A stretch of 64,000 nt of DNA from Gammaproteobacteria bacterium 50_400_T64 (GTDB taxonomy: Bacteria > Pseudomonadota > Gammaproteobacteria > Pseudomonadales > Porticoccaceae): contig MAAS01000010.1 in assembly GCA_002162755.1 (NCBI GenBank), positions 1 to 64,000 of the forward strand, in the 5' to 3' direction. This document shows, piece by piece, positions 17,281 through 27,125 of the stretch (the first letter of the stretch is position 1; each line of letters starts with the position of its first letter). The translations under genes were made by a program, and so were the position numbers. The notes under the pieces are model-generated. The model did not search any database and had not been told where the DNA came from. It worked only from the letters and a program-made list of their open reading frames with translations.

Positions 17281-17582
17281 AGTCTTTCAACCTCGGTAGA
17301 CACATCTACCCAATAAATTATGAAATAGTACCGAGCTTGTTAGAGCCTCGATATTCAAACCTGCGCTTAGCTCAAGCACCCCGCAGACGTTTAAAACGCG
17401 ATGTATTCTACCAGCCAAAGGATTGGCTGTCCTCATTCTTATCCGGCGTCTTATGCCCTTTTTAGACGGGAATATGAAGAAAGGGTTTTTCACCTCACCG
17501 CTCGATAAGGCTATCATTCACGCCGCTGGAAATACCCGAATTACTCGGGATTTCTGATAGTTAGGGAAGGAAGCGAGACTTT
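17281..17582. promoter_or_regulatory. 302-bp intergenic region upstream of sulfite reductase
   Basis: No convincing gene lies here; a 76-codon minus-strand frame (17287-17517) has arginine-rich random composition and no ribosome-binding site. A small hairpin at 17530-17553 (AAATACCCGA / TCGGGATTT with one bulge) lies about 29 nt before the ATG and might form in the 5' leader. The ribosome-binding site GGGAAGGAAG is at about 17564-17573. Confidence 0.35.
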
Positions 17583-19247
17583 ATGTACATTTACGACCAG
17601 CACGACAAAACACTGATCGGCGAACGCGTCGCCCAATATCGTCGCCAGACCGACGATTACCTGGCGGGTAAAATCCCCGACGCGGTATTTCTGCCGCTGC
17701 GCCTGCAAAATGGTTTATATGTACAGCGCCTCGCGCCCATGCTGCGCATCAATATTCCCTACGGCATGGTATCGGCAACTCAGTTGCGCGCACTGGCCCA
17801 TATTACCCGCAAGTACGACAAGGGCTATGCTCACTTCACTACCCGCCAAAACATCCAGCTCAACTGGCCACAGCTTGAAGAGGTGCCCGATATTCTCGCC
17901 GAACTAGCGGCAGTGGAAATGCAGGGCATACAAAGCAGTGGCAGCTGTATTCGTAATGTAACCTCTGATGAATTTGCCGGTATTAACGCCGATGAAATTG
18001 AAGACCCCCGCCCCTGGTGTGAAATTATCCGCCAGTGGTCGACCCTACACCCTGAGTTCGCCTTTTTACCGCGCAAATTTAAAATTGCCGTGACGGGTGC
18101 AAAGACTGACCGCGCCGCGATTCAAGTACATGACATCGGCTTGCAGGTGTTAAAAAATGCTGATGGTGAAGTGGGCTTTAAAGTATTGGTCGGTGGCGGA
18201 CTGGGGCGCAGCCCCGCCATTGGCGTGGCGATTAAAGACTTCCTGCCCGCCAAACACCTGCTCACCTATCTCGAAGCTATTTTGCGGGTTTACAATCGCT
18301 ACGGTCGTCGTGACAACAAATACAAGGCGCGTATTAAAATACTCGTCAAAGCCTGGACGGCTGAGGTTTTCGCCGAAAAAGTTGAAGAGGAGTGGCTACA
18401 GGAAATCGACAGCCCTTCAACGCTGACTGACGCCGTTATCGCTCACGCCAAAGCCTTCTTTACTCGCCCAGCTTATGAAGCTGTCGATGTCGACAGCAGT
18501 GAGACCGAGCTACAAAGTCTCGCCGCCGAGCACATTGCCTTCGCCAAGTGGCGTGACAGAAATGTTATCGCCCATAAAGTGCCCGGCTACTGTGCCGTCC
18601 ACCTGTCACTTAAACCCACGGGCGTTGCCCCCGGCGATGTCACCGATAGCCAACTTGAAGCCATCGCTGATTTGGCCGATCGCTACTCGTTCAGCGAGGC
18701 CAGAGTCACTCACCACCAGAATTTAGTCCTGGGCGACGTTAAATTGAGCGACCTGCCCGCACTGTGGCAAGCAGCGAAACAACAGGGCTTCGCCACACCC
18801 AGCATTGGTACATTGGTCGATATGATTTGCTGCCCCGGTGGCGACTTTTGCTCCCTGGCTAATGCCAAATCCATTCCCGTCGCCGAAGCCATTCAGCGCC
18901 GTTTTGATGACCTCGATTACCTCTACGACCTCGGAGATATCAAGCTGAATATCTCCGGCTGTATGAATGCCTGTGGTCACCACCACGTGGGCAATATCGG
19001 CATCCTCGGCGTCGACAAAAAGGGGGAAGAGTTTTACCAGGTTCAGCTTGGCGGCAGTGCTCTCGATGACGCCTCGCTCGGAAAAGTACTCGGCCCCTCC
19101 TTTTACGCCCACGAAATACCCGACGTACTGGAAAGAATTCTCAACATCTATGTTGACCAGCGCATTGAAGGCGAGACCTTCCTTGACACTCAACGCCGTA
19201 TCGGCATCGCCCCGTTCAAGGAGTTTATTTATGCCAAAGCTGCTTAA
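17583..19247 (+). CDS. cysI: assimilatory sulfite (nitrite/sulfite) reductase haemoprotein
   Basis: This 554-residue siroheme and [4Fe-4S] enzyme reduces sulfite to sulfide in the cytoplasm. The cluster/siroheme ligands are visible as CCPGGDFCSLANAKS (C-x5-C) and SGCMNACGHHHVGNIG (C-x3-C) near residues 415-465. Two ferredoxin-like parachute domains are marked by HFTTRQNIQLNW and FSEARVTHHQNLVLGDV. The immediate overlap with a DUF934 gene is the arrangement seen in pseudomonads, where this type serves cysteine biosynthesis. A nitrite-reductase role cannot be excluded by motif alone, because the families share them. Confidence 0.9.
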   Translation: MYIYDQHDKTLIGERVAQYRRQTDDYLAGKIPDAVFLPLRLQNGLYVQRLAPMLRINIPYGMVSATQLRALAHITRKYDKGYAHFTTRQNIQLNWPQLEEVPDILAELAAVEMQGIQSSGSCIRNVTSDEFAGINADEIEDPRPWCEIIRQWSTLHPEFAFLPRKFKIAVTGAKTDRAAIQVHDIGLQVLKNADGEVGFKVLVGGGLGRSPAIGVAIKDFLPAKHLLTYLEAILRVYNRYGRRDNKYKARIKILVKAWTAEVFAEKVEEEWLQEIDSPSTLTDAVIAHAKAFFTRPAYEAVDVDSSETELQSLAAEHIAFAKWRDRNVIAHKVPGYCAVHLSLKPTGVAPGDVTDSQLEAIADLADRYSFSEARVTHHQNLVLGDVKLSDLPALWQAAKQQGFATPSIGTLVDMICCPGGDFCSLANAKSIPVAEAIQRRFDDLDYLYDLGDIKLNISGCMNACGHHHVGNIGILGVDKKGEEFYQVQLGGSALDDASLGKVLGPSFYAHEIPDVLERILNIYVDQRIEGETFLDTQRRIGIAPFKEFIYAKAA

Positions 19248-19740
19248 AAACAAAACCATTGTCGATAATGGCTGGCAAGTGCTGCCGAAAGATTTTGGCG
19301 GTGTACTGCCTGAGACCCCCTGCTTTGTACCCCTCGACTACTGGCTGGCAAATAAACAGAACCTGCAAAACCCAGAGGCAATTGGTGTTTGGCTCGACGC
19401 AGAACAGGAGCCCGAAGCACTCGCGGGCGATATCACCAGCCTTCAGCATATAGCTGTGAACTTCCCTACCTTTATGGACGGTCGCGGATTTTCCATTGGG
19501 CGACTAATTCGTGAGCGCTACCAGTTTTCCGGTGAGCTGCGCGCCATTGGCCACATTGTTCCCGACCAACTATTTTACTTATCGCGCTGTGGATTTGATG
19601 CCTTTTGCCTCGATGCCCTGGCGCTTGATCATGCCGCCGAAGAAAACCACAAGCTTGAGGATTACCTGGCGACCTTTAGCGTCACCTACCAGGCTTGTGT
19701 TAACGAGCAGCAGCCCCTCTTTCGTCGCCGACAGGGATAA
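19231..19740 (+). CDS. DUF934 protein linked to sulfite reduction
   Basis: The 169-residue protein starts at the ATG at 19231 (RBS AAGGAG 7 nt upstream), 17 bp inside the end of the sulfite reductase gene, so translation is coupled. A longer frame from 18967 only reads through the upstream gene. Typical DUF934 segments are visible: GVWLDAEQEPEAL, FPTFMDGRGFSIGRLIRERY, GELRAIGHIVPDQLFYLSRCGFDAF. The family is nearly always next to this type of sulfite reductase and is presumed to assist it, for example in electron or cofactor delivery; no enzymatic motif proves it. Confidence 0.88.
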   Translation: MPKLLKNKTIVDNGWQVLPKDFGGVLPETPCFVPLDYWLANKQNLQNPEAIGVWLDAEQEPEALAGDITSLQHIAVNFPTFMDGRGFSIGRLIRERYQFSGELRAIGHIVPDQLFYLSRCGFDAFCLDALALDHAAEENHKLEDYLATFSVTYQACVNEQQPLFRRRQG

Positions 19741-19816
19741 AGCTTCTTCACCGATAAAACCAGCGCTTCCCTCCCCCGCATACGATAGGCAAAATAACAC
19801 GGGGAGGAAGTCGTTT

Positions 19817-20983
19817 ATGGGTAGTGATGTTTTTCATTCGTTCGTTCTAATTTTTAGTGGTGCTGCTATTGTTGCATCGCTCGCCCTGTTCGGGCGCCAA
19901 CCCCTGTTAGTTGCCTACATCGTACTCGGTGCCATTCTTGGCCCCTTCGGCACAGGCATGATTCATGATGTTGAACTGATTTCCGAAATATCCCACATCG
20001 GCATTATTTTTCTGCTGTTTTTATTGGGGCTGGATATGCAGCCCCAATCACTCTTCAGCGTGCTAAAAAAGGTCACCCACGTTACCCTTATTAGCTCGGT
20101 CGTTTTTGCCGCCACCGGCTACAGCATCGCCTATCTCTTTGGTTTCACTCACCTGGAAAACCTGATCATTGGTGCGGCGATGATGTTTTCCAGCACTATT
20201 ATTGGCATCAAACTATTACCGACCACCATTCTCCATCACCGCCATATCGGTGAGATGATGGTGGGCATGTTGTTAATGCAGGATTTTATTGCGATTTTTG
20301 TACTGCTCGTTTTACTCAGTGGCGAGAGCGGACAGATTGATATTGGCCAGATCGGCATCACCCTGTTGGCCCTGCCCTTACTAGTACTCGGCTGTATCGC
20401 CACCGTGCGCTATATTTTATTGCCCTTATTTACACGCTTTGATCGCATTGGCGAATATGTTTTTTTACTGGCTATCGGCTGGTGCTTGGGTGTCTCTGCT
20501 ATAGCAGAATCCCTCGGCTTATCGGCAGAAATTGGCGCCTTTCTCGCCGGCATTACTATAGCCACTAGCCCCATCGCTCAATACATCGCGCTGAGCTTAA
20601 AGCCCCTTAGGGATTTCTTTTTAGTCATGTTTTTCTTTTCACTCGGCGCTCAGTTCAACCTTGGCTTACTACCTGAAATCATCATCCCTGTACTCGCCCT
20701 GGGGCTTGGCATGTTGATACTCAAGCCGCTTACCTTCCGTTTTTTATTGCGTCGTCAGAGTGAAAAAAACCGCTTTGCCTGGGACATTGGCTGCCGACTG
20801 GGGCAAATCAGCGAGTTCTCCCTGCTGATCGCTTATGTTGCCTTTAACGCATCGCTAATCGGTATTCTGGCGTCTCACCTGATTCAGGCCGCAGCGATTC
20901 TCACCTTTTTGTTATCGAGTTATATTGTTATTTTTAACTTTCCCAACCCCATTGCCATTAAGGAATCGTTGCGCCGAGATTGA
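19817..20983 (+). CDS. cation:proton antiporter, CPA2/Kef type, membrane domain only
   Basis: This 388-residue membrane protein has about 12-13 hydrophobic helices of the Na+/H+ exchanger fold: GPFGTGMIHDVELISEISHI, LFLLGLDMQP, GAAMMFSSTIIGIKLLP and SLGLSAEIGAFLAGITIA. The start at 19817 follows GGGGAGG; the frame open from 19511 overlaps the DUF934 gene and is not coding. The C-terminal TrkA-N/RCK nucleotide-binding domain of full KefB/KefC is absent, so gating by glutathione adducts or NAD is not expected. It likely exchanges K+ or Na+ for H+. Confidence 0.82.
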   Translation: MGSDVFHSFVLIFSGAAIVASLALFGRQPLLVAYIVLGAILGPFGTGMIHDVELISEISHIGIIFLLFLLGLDMQPQSLFSVLKKVTHVTLISSVVFAATGYSIAYLFGFTHLENLIIGAAMMFSSTIIGIKLLPTTILHHRHIGEMMVGMLLMQDFIAIFVLLVLLSGESGQIDIGQIGITLLALPLLVLGCIATVRYILLPLFTRFDRIGEYVFLLAIGWCLGVSAIAESLGLSAEIGAFLAGITIATSPIAQYIALSLKPLRDFFLVMFFFSLGAQFNLGLLPEIIIPVLALGLGMLILKPLTFRFLLRRQSEKNRFAWDIGCRLGQISEFSLLIAYVAFNASLIGILASHLIQAAAILTFLLSSYIVIFNFPNPIAIKESLRRD

Positions 20984-21000
20984 GTCGCTTACCTAGTTTT

Positions 21001-22056
21001 TTAAGCCAAAGGCGCAGGCCCCATCAAGCGTCGTACCCAGCGCATCAGGAAGCGGTCACTACTACTTTCAAGTGCCAGACCAAACTTCTCTGGCAAGCTC
21101 TTTTTGTGGGCATAGGTGACGGTATAAATATCGGCATTGTCGAGTTGAGCCGTTAAATACTCATCGCTGGTCTGCGTGTCATCAACCAGGCCTTTATTGA
21201 CGGCGGGCGCCCCGTACCAAACTTCGCCGGTCGCTATTTCTTCAATATCAAGTTCAGGGCGATGATCACCCACAAATGACTTGAACAGCTCATGCGTATC
21301 TTCCAGCTCCTCGCGAAATTTCTCGCGACCTTCATCAGTGTTCTCGCCTAGCATCGTTAACGTACGTTTATATTTTCCTGCTGTCATCAACTCAACATCA
21401 ACATCGTGCTTTTTCAGCAAACGATGTACGTTGGGAATCTGCGCAACCACGCCAATTGAACCAATAACGGCGAAAGGCGCAGCGAGAATTTGATCAGCGA
21501 CACAGGCCATCATATAACCGCCACTGGCAGCAACTTTGTCGATACAAACAGTGAGTGGAATACTTTTCTTTTTAATACGATCGAGCTGGCTTGCCGCGAG
21601 TCCGTAGCTCGGCACCATACCGCCACCACTTTCAAGGCGAACAACGACCTCATCATTATTGTTTGCATGGGCAAGTATTGCCGTAATTTCTTCTCGAAAA
21701 CTGGCTACGGCAGAAGCACGCAGGTCACCATGAAAATCGAGTACAAACACACGTTTTTTGACCACGGGGTCGGAGCCACTTTTCACGGCCTTTTTCTCAG
21801 CCTTTTGCTCCTCTTTGTGTGCCTTCTTTTCTGCCTTCAAGGCTGCTTTACGCGCCTCGTCAGATTCCACGACATCTGCCAAGGCGTTACTCATAGTGGC
21901 AATCGTTTCGTTGAAAGAGACCACTTCAATGTGCCCTTTCTCGTGCTTTTTACCTTTTTGGCCAAGACTTGCAATTGCGGCCACAACAAGCACCACCGCA
22001 ACAACCATCGTTAAGGCTTTAGCGAGAAACAAGCCGTATTCACTTAAAAATTCCAA
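21001..22056 (-). CDS. sohB: inner-membrane peptidase SohB (S49 family)
   Basis: This serine protease has an N-terminal membrane helix (GLFLAKALTMVVAVVLVVAA), a Lys/Glu-rich linker (ALKAEKKAHKEEQKAEKKA) and a periplasmic S49 domain. The nucleophile Ser is in DKVAASGGYMMACVAD; the conserved FAVIGSIGVV follows. I choose the TTG at 22056 (EFLSEYGLFLAKAL, 351 residues) because AGAGGTGA sits 5 nt before it, giving the length and N-terminus typical of SohB. The ATG at 22077 has no ribosome-binding site and adds only seven residues. It is convergent with the antiporter. Confidence 0.9.
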   Translation of the reverse strand: MEFLSEYGLFLAKALTMVVAVVLVVAAIASLGQKGKKHEKGHIEVVSFNETIATMSNALADVVESDEARKAALKAEKKAHKEEQKAEKKAVKSGSDPVVKKRVFVLDFHGDLRASAVASFREEITAILAHANNNDEVVVRLESGGGMVPSYGLAASQLDRIKKKSIPLTVCIDKVAASGGYMMACVADQILAAPFAVIGSIGVVAQIPNVHRLLKKHDVDVELMTAGKYKRTLTMLGENTDEGREKFREELEDTHELFKSFVGDHRPELDIEEIATGEVWYGAPAVNKGLVDDTQTSDEYLTAQLDNADIYTVTYAHKKSLPEKFGLALESSSDRFLMRWVRRLMGPAPLA

Positions 22057-22292
22057 AAAAATCACCTCTGTCGACATTGTGTATGTATTTAATACTTACC
22101 TGGTGCAGATATAAATCCACACGGCGCAATACTACCCGATATCGATCGACATCACTCACAGAGCATATGGAAATAAATCAGATAAAGAGGCCATAAAAAA
22201 TCAGGGCTTGGGGAGAGAGAAAACCGGCCGGGAGCCCGTCCAGTTTTGTTTTATAGGTAGTATTTTAAGTAAATGATCCTTATAGCGGGACG

Positions 22293-23981
22293 CTAAGCAC
22301 CTAATGCCGAAAGGCATTCATTGGCTATATCGAGTGAGCTTTCATCGGCATTATCACCCATCATGCAGCCATCAAGGAAATATTCCAGGCAAACAATTGT
22401 ATCGGCAAAGGCCTCAATAGCCTTAGCATTTTCTTTGTTGTCATCCTCAAACAACACGTCTTTCGCCAACGCCAGACAACGCTGTGCCAGGCTAGCCAAG
22501 CGTGTCATATTAAGCATATTGGAGCTACCTTCAATTTCTGCGAACGCTAATTCAAGCTCAGGGACTACCTCAGCTGAAGCATAGCCAGAAGCCACATTAT
22601 CGACCAATTGCTTTATGTCGCCCAAACGTGAAGAGGTCTCAGCAACAACCGCAACTTGCGCTGTTTTTAGCAGGCTTTTTTGTAAAATTGCCATCAGCGG
22701 TTGATCTTCCCAGGCTTTAATTTGTTCAACCTGAGGTGTTTTTCCATAGAAGTCGGCGATTGCACATTCAACATGAAGAATTGCATCAGTAAATTCAGAT
22801 AGCATATCGGTCGGTAAACCGGCTTCATCACAGGATGTCAGGCGAGAGCAAAACTGTTTGTACTGACGCGCCAGCCCTCGAAATCCTGCATGTTCACAGC
22901 CATCGGCTAAACCTTCAAAACCCGCGCTTAACTCATTGAGTTTTTCACCACTAATGACATCCCCTGATTCATCAACGCTATCAAGTAAAACTCGTAAACT
23001 CGATACCGCTGTTGTCATGGCTTCAAAGATGTTTTTATCGGCATCGAGCTCACCGGTAATGGCATTACGTACCGAAGATATCGCCGAATCAGAAAACAAT
23101 AGCTCCGGCACACCAATTTGTTTGGCTCGAGGATCACTGGACATATCAGTCATCGCCAGCAAGCTCACAAAAGCCCGCCACAGGCCTTCAGGGTAAGGAC
23201 TTCGACCTCCTCTGTTTTCCGTCGCGGCTAACAGGCGCAGTTGCTTTTCAACCGCGGCAAGTAGCCTGATACGCTCAGGCTGCAAGCTTAATTTCTTTTC
23301 AGCAAAACCTTTGATAGTGACTGCGAAAACCCACCAATAGTCACTCTCTCTCGCTGATACAGCCACTTTCTGTAAACGGCCTGCAACACGAAATAAATTA
23401 AACAGGGCCTTATGTCGATTGTTGTTCCGAATAATATCGAGCAGGCCTAGCTGGTAAAGATGATGCCAGCGCTTCAAGCCCTCAGTTTGCGGGCCTATCA
23501 GCTCTTCGTCCTGCGTAAGACTACCAAAAGACGGCCACTCCAGACCACTCAACAGGTGATATTCATAAAGGGGGGTGGCACCTCTAAAGCGGCGGAGAGC
23601 TGTCATTTCTGGCAGTAAAAGACAGGGGTTTTCACTTTTTTCGTCAACAATCGTGGTAATCAAACCCTCGGCTAACAGCATGGCCTGAGCAAGTAATGGC
23701 TGAAGCTTGTCGATCTCCGCATCGCCAGTAATCACTTCATCTACAGCTGCTGACATTTCAGCAAACAGCCGCCTCATACCCAAAAGCTGGGCAATTTGTG
23801 CGGCACCACGTAACTCAAGTAGCTGCACATTCAGTTCTTCCAAATGAGCCACAGTAAGTCGCTGTACCAAGCCGTAAACAGACTGTATAACCGCTTTGTA
23901 CTCTTTACCGATGAACTCCAGTACCTGGGGGTTTATATCTTGCATACTAGGCTCGCTTATTTCTCTAGCAGGGCCATACAT
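22293..23981 (-). CDS. fimL: FimL-like pilus/chemosensory regulator
   Basis: This 562-residue, soluble, almost all-helical protein has Hpt-like bundles (for example LNVQLLELRGAAQIAQLLG and LAFAEIEGSSNMLNMTRLA) in which the phosphorylatable His is replaced. This is the trait of Pseudomonas FimL, a degenerate homologue of the ChpA N-terminus that acts with the type IV pilus chemosensory system and cAMP signalling. Position next to dnaQ-rnhA-gloB-mltD also matches the Pseudomonas locus. The start is either the ATG at 23981 or the ATG at 23945 (MQDINPQVLEF); neither has a strong ribosome-binding site. The 230 bp upstream show no gene. Confidence 0.75.
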   Translation of the reverse strand: MYGPAREISEPSMQDINPQVLEFIGKEYKAVIQSVYGLVQRLTVAHLEELNVQLLELRGAAQIAQLLGMRRLFAEMSAAVDEVITGDAEIDKLQPLLAQAMLLAEGLITTIVDEKSENPCLLLPEMTALRRFRGATPLYEYHLLSGLEWPSFGSLTQDEELIGPQTEGLKRWHHLYQLGLLDIIRNNNRHKALFNLFRVAGRLQKVAVSARESDYWWVFAVTIKGFAEKKLSLQPERIRLLAAVEKQLRLLAATENRGGRSPYPEGLWRAFVSLLAMTDMSSDPRAKQIGVPELLFSDSAISSVRNAITGELDADKNIFEAMTTAVSSLRVLLDSVDESGDVISGEKLNELSAGFEGLADGCEHAGFRGLARQYKQFCSRLTSCDEAGLPTDMLSEFTDAILHVECAIADFYGKTPQVEQIKAWEDQPLMAILQKSLLKTAQVAVVAETSSRLGDIKQLVDNVASGYASAEVVPELELAFAEIEGSSNMLNMTRLASLAQRCLALAKDVLFEDDNKENAKAIEAFADTIVCLEYFLDGCMMGDNADESSLDIANECLSALGA

Positions 23982-24213
23982 AAAGCCCGAAAAATCAATG
24001 TGTTAAATTACTTAAATGATCTGATATATGATCTATTTTCTGAACTATAGCAGACTACTATAAATACACACTGTTACAGGTCGCACTTTTGGACGAGCAC
24101 GCCGGCCAGTGGCTTGCACGTCGCTCAAGTAACAAAAATCACACAGAGAATCACTATAAATAAAAGTATAAACCCTGATATTTCAGTCTGTTACAATCTC
24201 TATTAAATGCAAT

Positions 24214-24936
24214 TTATTCGCTATTATTCGAAAGCCAGCTTAGGGCTTGGCCACTTGATTGCGAGATTTGCTCGAGCTTTTTCTGATGTTCAGCAAACTC
24301 GTCATTGTTGGCGCGAATGATTTTTAGAGGCTGTCGCTGGGCACTAATACGCCGAATTGCAAACGCTGCTTCGTCCTGCTCGCTATCGGTATTATCTCCG
24401 GCTAGCATAAGGTCGACCTGACCACCGGTCATCAGCAGATAGACGTCAGCTAGAATCTCCGCATCAAGTAAAGCCCCGTGTAGTGTGCGCTGAGAGTTAT
24501 CCACGCCATAGCGCTTGCACAGTGCATCAAGGCTATTACGCTGCCCAGGATGCATCTGACGAGCCATAGAGAGGGAGTCTAGAATGCCAGAGTAGCTTTC
24601 CAGAGCTTGGTATTCTGCCCCTAGCCTATCCAGCTCGGCATTGAGAAAGCCTACATCGAAAGGGGCATTGTGAATGACCAGTTCAGCACCACTGACAAAG
24701 TCGATAAACTCCTTCGCCACCTGAGCGAATAGTGGCTTATCAGCCAAATCTTCGTTACTAATGCCGTGAACCTCCATCGCACCGGCATCAATTTCTCTCT
24801 GCGGATTAATGTAGCGATGAAAGTGGCGGCCGGTAAACTTGCGACTGACGATTTCAACACAGCCAATTTCAATAATCCGGTGATCAAGGGCAACTTCAAG
24901 ACCCGTGGTTTCAGTATCCAGTACAACTTGTCTCAC
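24214..24936 (-). CDS. dnaQ: DNA polymerase III epsilon subunit (3'-5' proofreading exonuclease)
   Basis: This 240-residue DEDDh exonuclease has Exo [21 protein letters not shown], Exo [16 protein letters not shown] and Exo [20 protein letters not shown]; the acidic residues and His are all present. The C-terminal tail (after about residue 180) is the flexible segment that binds the alpha subunit. It starts at a GTG that overlaps the rnhA stop by 4 nt (GTGA), indicating translational coupling. Fidelity of replication would depend on it. Confidence 0.95.
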   Translation of the reverse strand: MRQVVLDTETTGLEVALDHRIIEIGCVEIVSRKFTGRHFHRYINPQREIDAGAMEVHGISNEDLADKPLFAQVAKEFIDFVSGAELVIHNAPFDVGFLNAELDRLGAEYQALESYSGILDSLSMARQMHPGQRNSLDALCKRYGVDNSQRTLHGALLDAEILADVYLLMTGGQVDLMLAGDNTDSEQDEAAFAIRRISAQRQPLKIIRANNDEFAEHQKKLEQISQSSGQALSWLSNNSE

Positions 24937-25343
24937 GCTTGCTCCAGTAAATCGTCAATGCCCAGATTAGCCAGATCGTCCGCAATTTCGTTTTCGCGAT
25001 GCCCGCTGCGACCCTTCACCCAGTGCCGATGAGCCTGCTCATCCAGTAACGGCCATAAGTCTTTATTCTTTACTGGCTTTTTAGCCGCTGTCTTCCAACC
25101 CTGTAACCACTCGGTAATACCTTTACGCACGTATTGCGAATCTGATGTCAGATCAATCTGGGAGCTTTCACTCACTGCTTCCAGGCCCCGAATGACCGCT
25201 AACAGCTCCATACGGTTGTTCGTAGTGTGAGCCTCGCCGCCGTAAAGACGTTTTTCAGTGCCATTGTGTCGCAGCGCACCCCAACCACCAGGCCCGGGAT
25301 TGCCACGACAGGCCCCATCGGTGAATATTTCTACAACCTTCAT
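24933..25343 (-). CDS. rnhA: ribonuclease HI, short form
   Basis: RNase HI degrades RNA in RNA-DNA hybrids. Catalytic acids are intact: Asp in [11 protein letters not shown], Glu in NNRMELLAV, Asp in [10 protein letters not shown] and Asp in ENEIADDLA, plus the His loop GRSGHREN. At 136 residues it is shorter than the E. coli enzyme (155). Relative to that enzyme two in-frame deletions are visible: about five residues of the basic handle between GITEWLQGW and KTAAKKPVK, and about five before HWVKG. The start ATG overlaps the upstream methyltransferase stop (TAATG). Confidence 0.93.
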   Translation of the reverse strand: MKVVEIFTDGACRGNPGPGGWGALRHNGTEKRLYGGEAHTTNNRMELLAVIRGLEAVSESSQIDLTSDSQYVRKGITEWLQGWKTAAKKPVKNKDLWPLLDEQAHRHWVKGRSGHRENEIADDLANLGIDDLLEQA

Positions 25344-26173
25344 TACTTCCTTTCCTTTTTGTTACAACGACTATCCTCTGCCTGCACTTGTTTAAGTCCT
25401 GCCAATGAACCCACTTTCAAAGGGGGCCAGTAACGGGATTTAACGGGGCGCAGAGGAGTTACCATCTTCTGTGCAACGATCATATAAAATGCACCGCGAC
25501 TTAGATCCCGCCCGCTCATTTTTTGCTTCCACTCTCGCAGTTGTTCTCCTGTAATTTTGTCATAAGCCAGCGGTTTATAGCTTACCTGAAAGCCTAGCAA
25601 CTGCAGCCAGTCAACAACTCTACCCTTCCTCAAGCTATTATGCCGCCAGACTGCATTACTTGACCAAATAGCACCAAACCATTTGTATAGCCCAAAGGCA
25701 CTAAAAGGATTAAAACCAATAATTACCAGATGACCACCAGCAGTTACTACCCTCGCAGCTTCAATCAGCGCTCGGTGAGGGTGACTAGAAAAGTCCAGAA
25801 CATGATGCAGTAAAACCACATCAATCGTGTCTGAGGGCAGTGGTAGCGCATCGTATTCACACTGACAGGAAGCACCGTCAGATGCACGGGATAGTACAAA
25901 CTTATGGCTTGGCGGCAGATTTAATAAAAGGCTATGCCGAGGAGACACACCTAGCTGAGCAAGGCGGTAACCAAAACAGCGATTTAAGCTTTGCTCGCAG
26001 CAGGCTTTCTGTTGCTGATAGAGCTTTTGACCAAAGCCCTCATCGAACCACTCCGCCAGCTGGTCTTGAACCAGCGGTAAAGGCGCAACACGGTATTTCC
26101 GTTTGAGCAACTGTCGCAGGCTTAAACGGTCTTTGCCCAAGGTAAGGCCTCTCGGTAATGACTTGCGGAGCAA
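25343..26173 (-). CDS. class I SAM-dependent methyltransferase-like protein
   Basis: This 276-residue protein has the second half of a Rossmann methyltransferase: [40 protein letters not shown] and [13 protein letters not shown]. The usual glycine-rich SAM motif I is not visible; at that position it reads [15 protein letters not shown]. The same gene sits between gloB and rnhA in pseudomonads. Its substrate is unknown. Given the missing GxGxG it may bind SAM atypically or be inactive. It is the first gene of the three-gene coupled unit with rnhA and dnaQ and is divergent from gloB (51 bp). Confidence 0.75.
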   Translation of the reverse strand: MLRKSLPRGLTLGKDRLSLRQLLKRKYRVAPLPLVQDQLAEWFDEGFGQKLYQQQKACCEQSLNRCFGYRLAQLGVSPRHSLLLNLPPSHKFVLSRASDGASCQCEYDALPLPSDTIDVVLLHHVLDFSSHPHRALIEAARVVTAGGHLVIIGFNPFSAFGLYKWFGAIWSSNAVWRHNSLRKGRVVDWLQLLGFQVSYKPLAYDKITGEQLREWKQKMSGRDLSRGAFYMIVAQKMVTPLRPVKSRYWPPLKVGSLAGLKQVQAEDSRCNKKERK

Positions 26174-26224
26174 TGCATCTTATCATGGCTAAAAACGCAC
26201 TGAAAAGTTATCGGAGAGTCCATT

Positions 26225-27007
26225 ATGCCCCTTATTATTCATACCATCCCCGCTTTTCAGGACAACTATCTGTGGCTATTTCATCAAGCCGGAGAACGCG
26301 AGGCCTTTGTAGTAGACCCCGGTGATGCACAACCCGTGCTGGAATGCCTGGAGAAACACAATCTCGATTTAGCGGGCATCTTAATTACCCACCACCACCC
26401 CGATCACACGGGCGGCATCAAAACCTTGCTATCCCATTACAACGCGCCCGTTTACGGCCCCGATTCCCCAAACATCCCACAGATCAGCCAGCGCCTCTAC
26501 GAAGGGGATAGTCTTTTCCTGGCTGGCATTACCTTCTCTGTACTAGAAATACCCGGCCACACCCTCGATCACATTGCCTATACAGCCTTACCTGAGGGGC
26601 AAAGCCCGCTGGTTTTTTGTGGCGACACGCTCTTTACCGCCGGTTGCGGACGAATTTTTGAAGGTACTGCCGAGCAGATGTACCAATCTCTGCAAAAACT
26701 GGCCGCACTCCCCGGCACGACACAAGTTTACTGCGCCCATGAATACACACTCAGTAATCTTGCTTTCGCGGATGCCGTCGAACCTAATAACCTCGCGCTG
26801 CAGGCTAAAACGACTGAGGATAAAAACAAACGTCAACAAGGACTTCCCACCGTACCCTCTACGCTTGAGATCGAACGCCAGACCAACCCCTTTCTACGCT
26901 GCCATTTGCCCTCGCTTGCACTCGCGGCTAGCCAACACAGCTCAAGTCAATTAAGTGACCCCATTGATGTAATGCGTGAAATCCGCCTCTGGAAGGACAG
27001 CTTCTAA
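26225..27007 (+). CDS. gloB: hydroxyacylglutathione hydrolase (glyoxalase II)
   Basis: This 260-residue metallo-beta-lactamase-fold enzyme hydrolyses S-lactoylglutathione to lactate and glutathione, finishing methylglyoxal detoxification. The binuclear metal motif is THHHPDHTGG (residues about 55-64); further ligands are in IPGHTLDHIAY, FCGDTLFTAGCGR and YCAHEYTLSN. The C-terminal substrate-binding domain has KRQQGLPTVPSTLEIERQTN and NPFLRC, as in GloB. RBS CGGAGAG precedes the ATG. Confidence 0.96.
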   Translation: MPLIIHTIPAFQDNYLWLFHQAGEREAFVVDPGDAQPVLECLEKHNLDLAGILITHHHPDHTGGIKTLLSHYNAPVYGPDSPNIPQISQRLYEGDSLFLAGITFSVLEIPGHTLDHIAYTALPEGQSPLVFCGDTLFTAGCGRIFEGTAEQMYQSLQKLAALPGTTQVYCAHEYTLSNLAFADAVEPNNLALQAKTTEDKNKRQQGLPTVPSTLEIERQTNPFLRCHLPSLALAASQHSSSQLSDPIDVMREIRLWKDSF

Positions 27008-27125
27008 GGGTTCCGGAACCACCTCGCCCCATAGATGTGCGGGCCTTCTCAGCCTCCATTAATGAGCTATTTCCTTTGCAGTCATTTATCCCAATAATAG
27101 CTGCTCTTTGTACCATCGAGTCATT

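Noticed and set aside
17287-17517. 76-codon minus-strand frame in the cysI upstream gap
   Set aside because: No ribosome-binding site and random Arg-rich composition; looks like non-coding sequence.
21490-22014. 174-codon frame antisense to sohB
   Set aside because: Mirror of the Lys/Glu-rich linker and protease domain of SohB; repetitive Leu/Phe/Cys composition.
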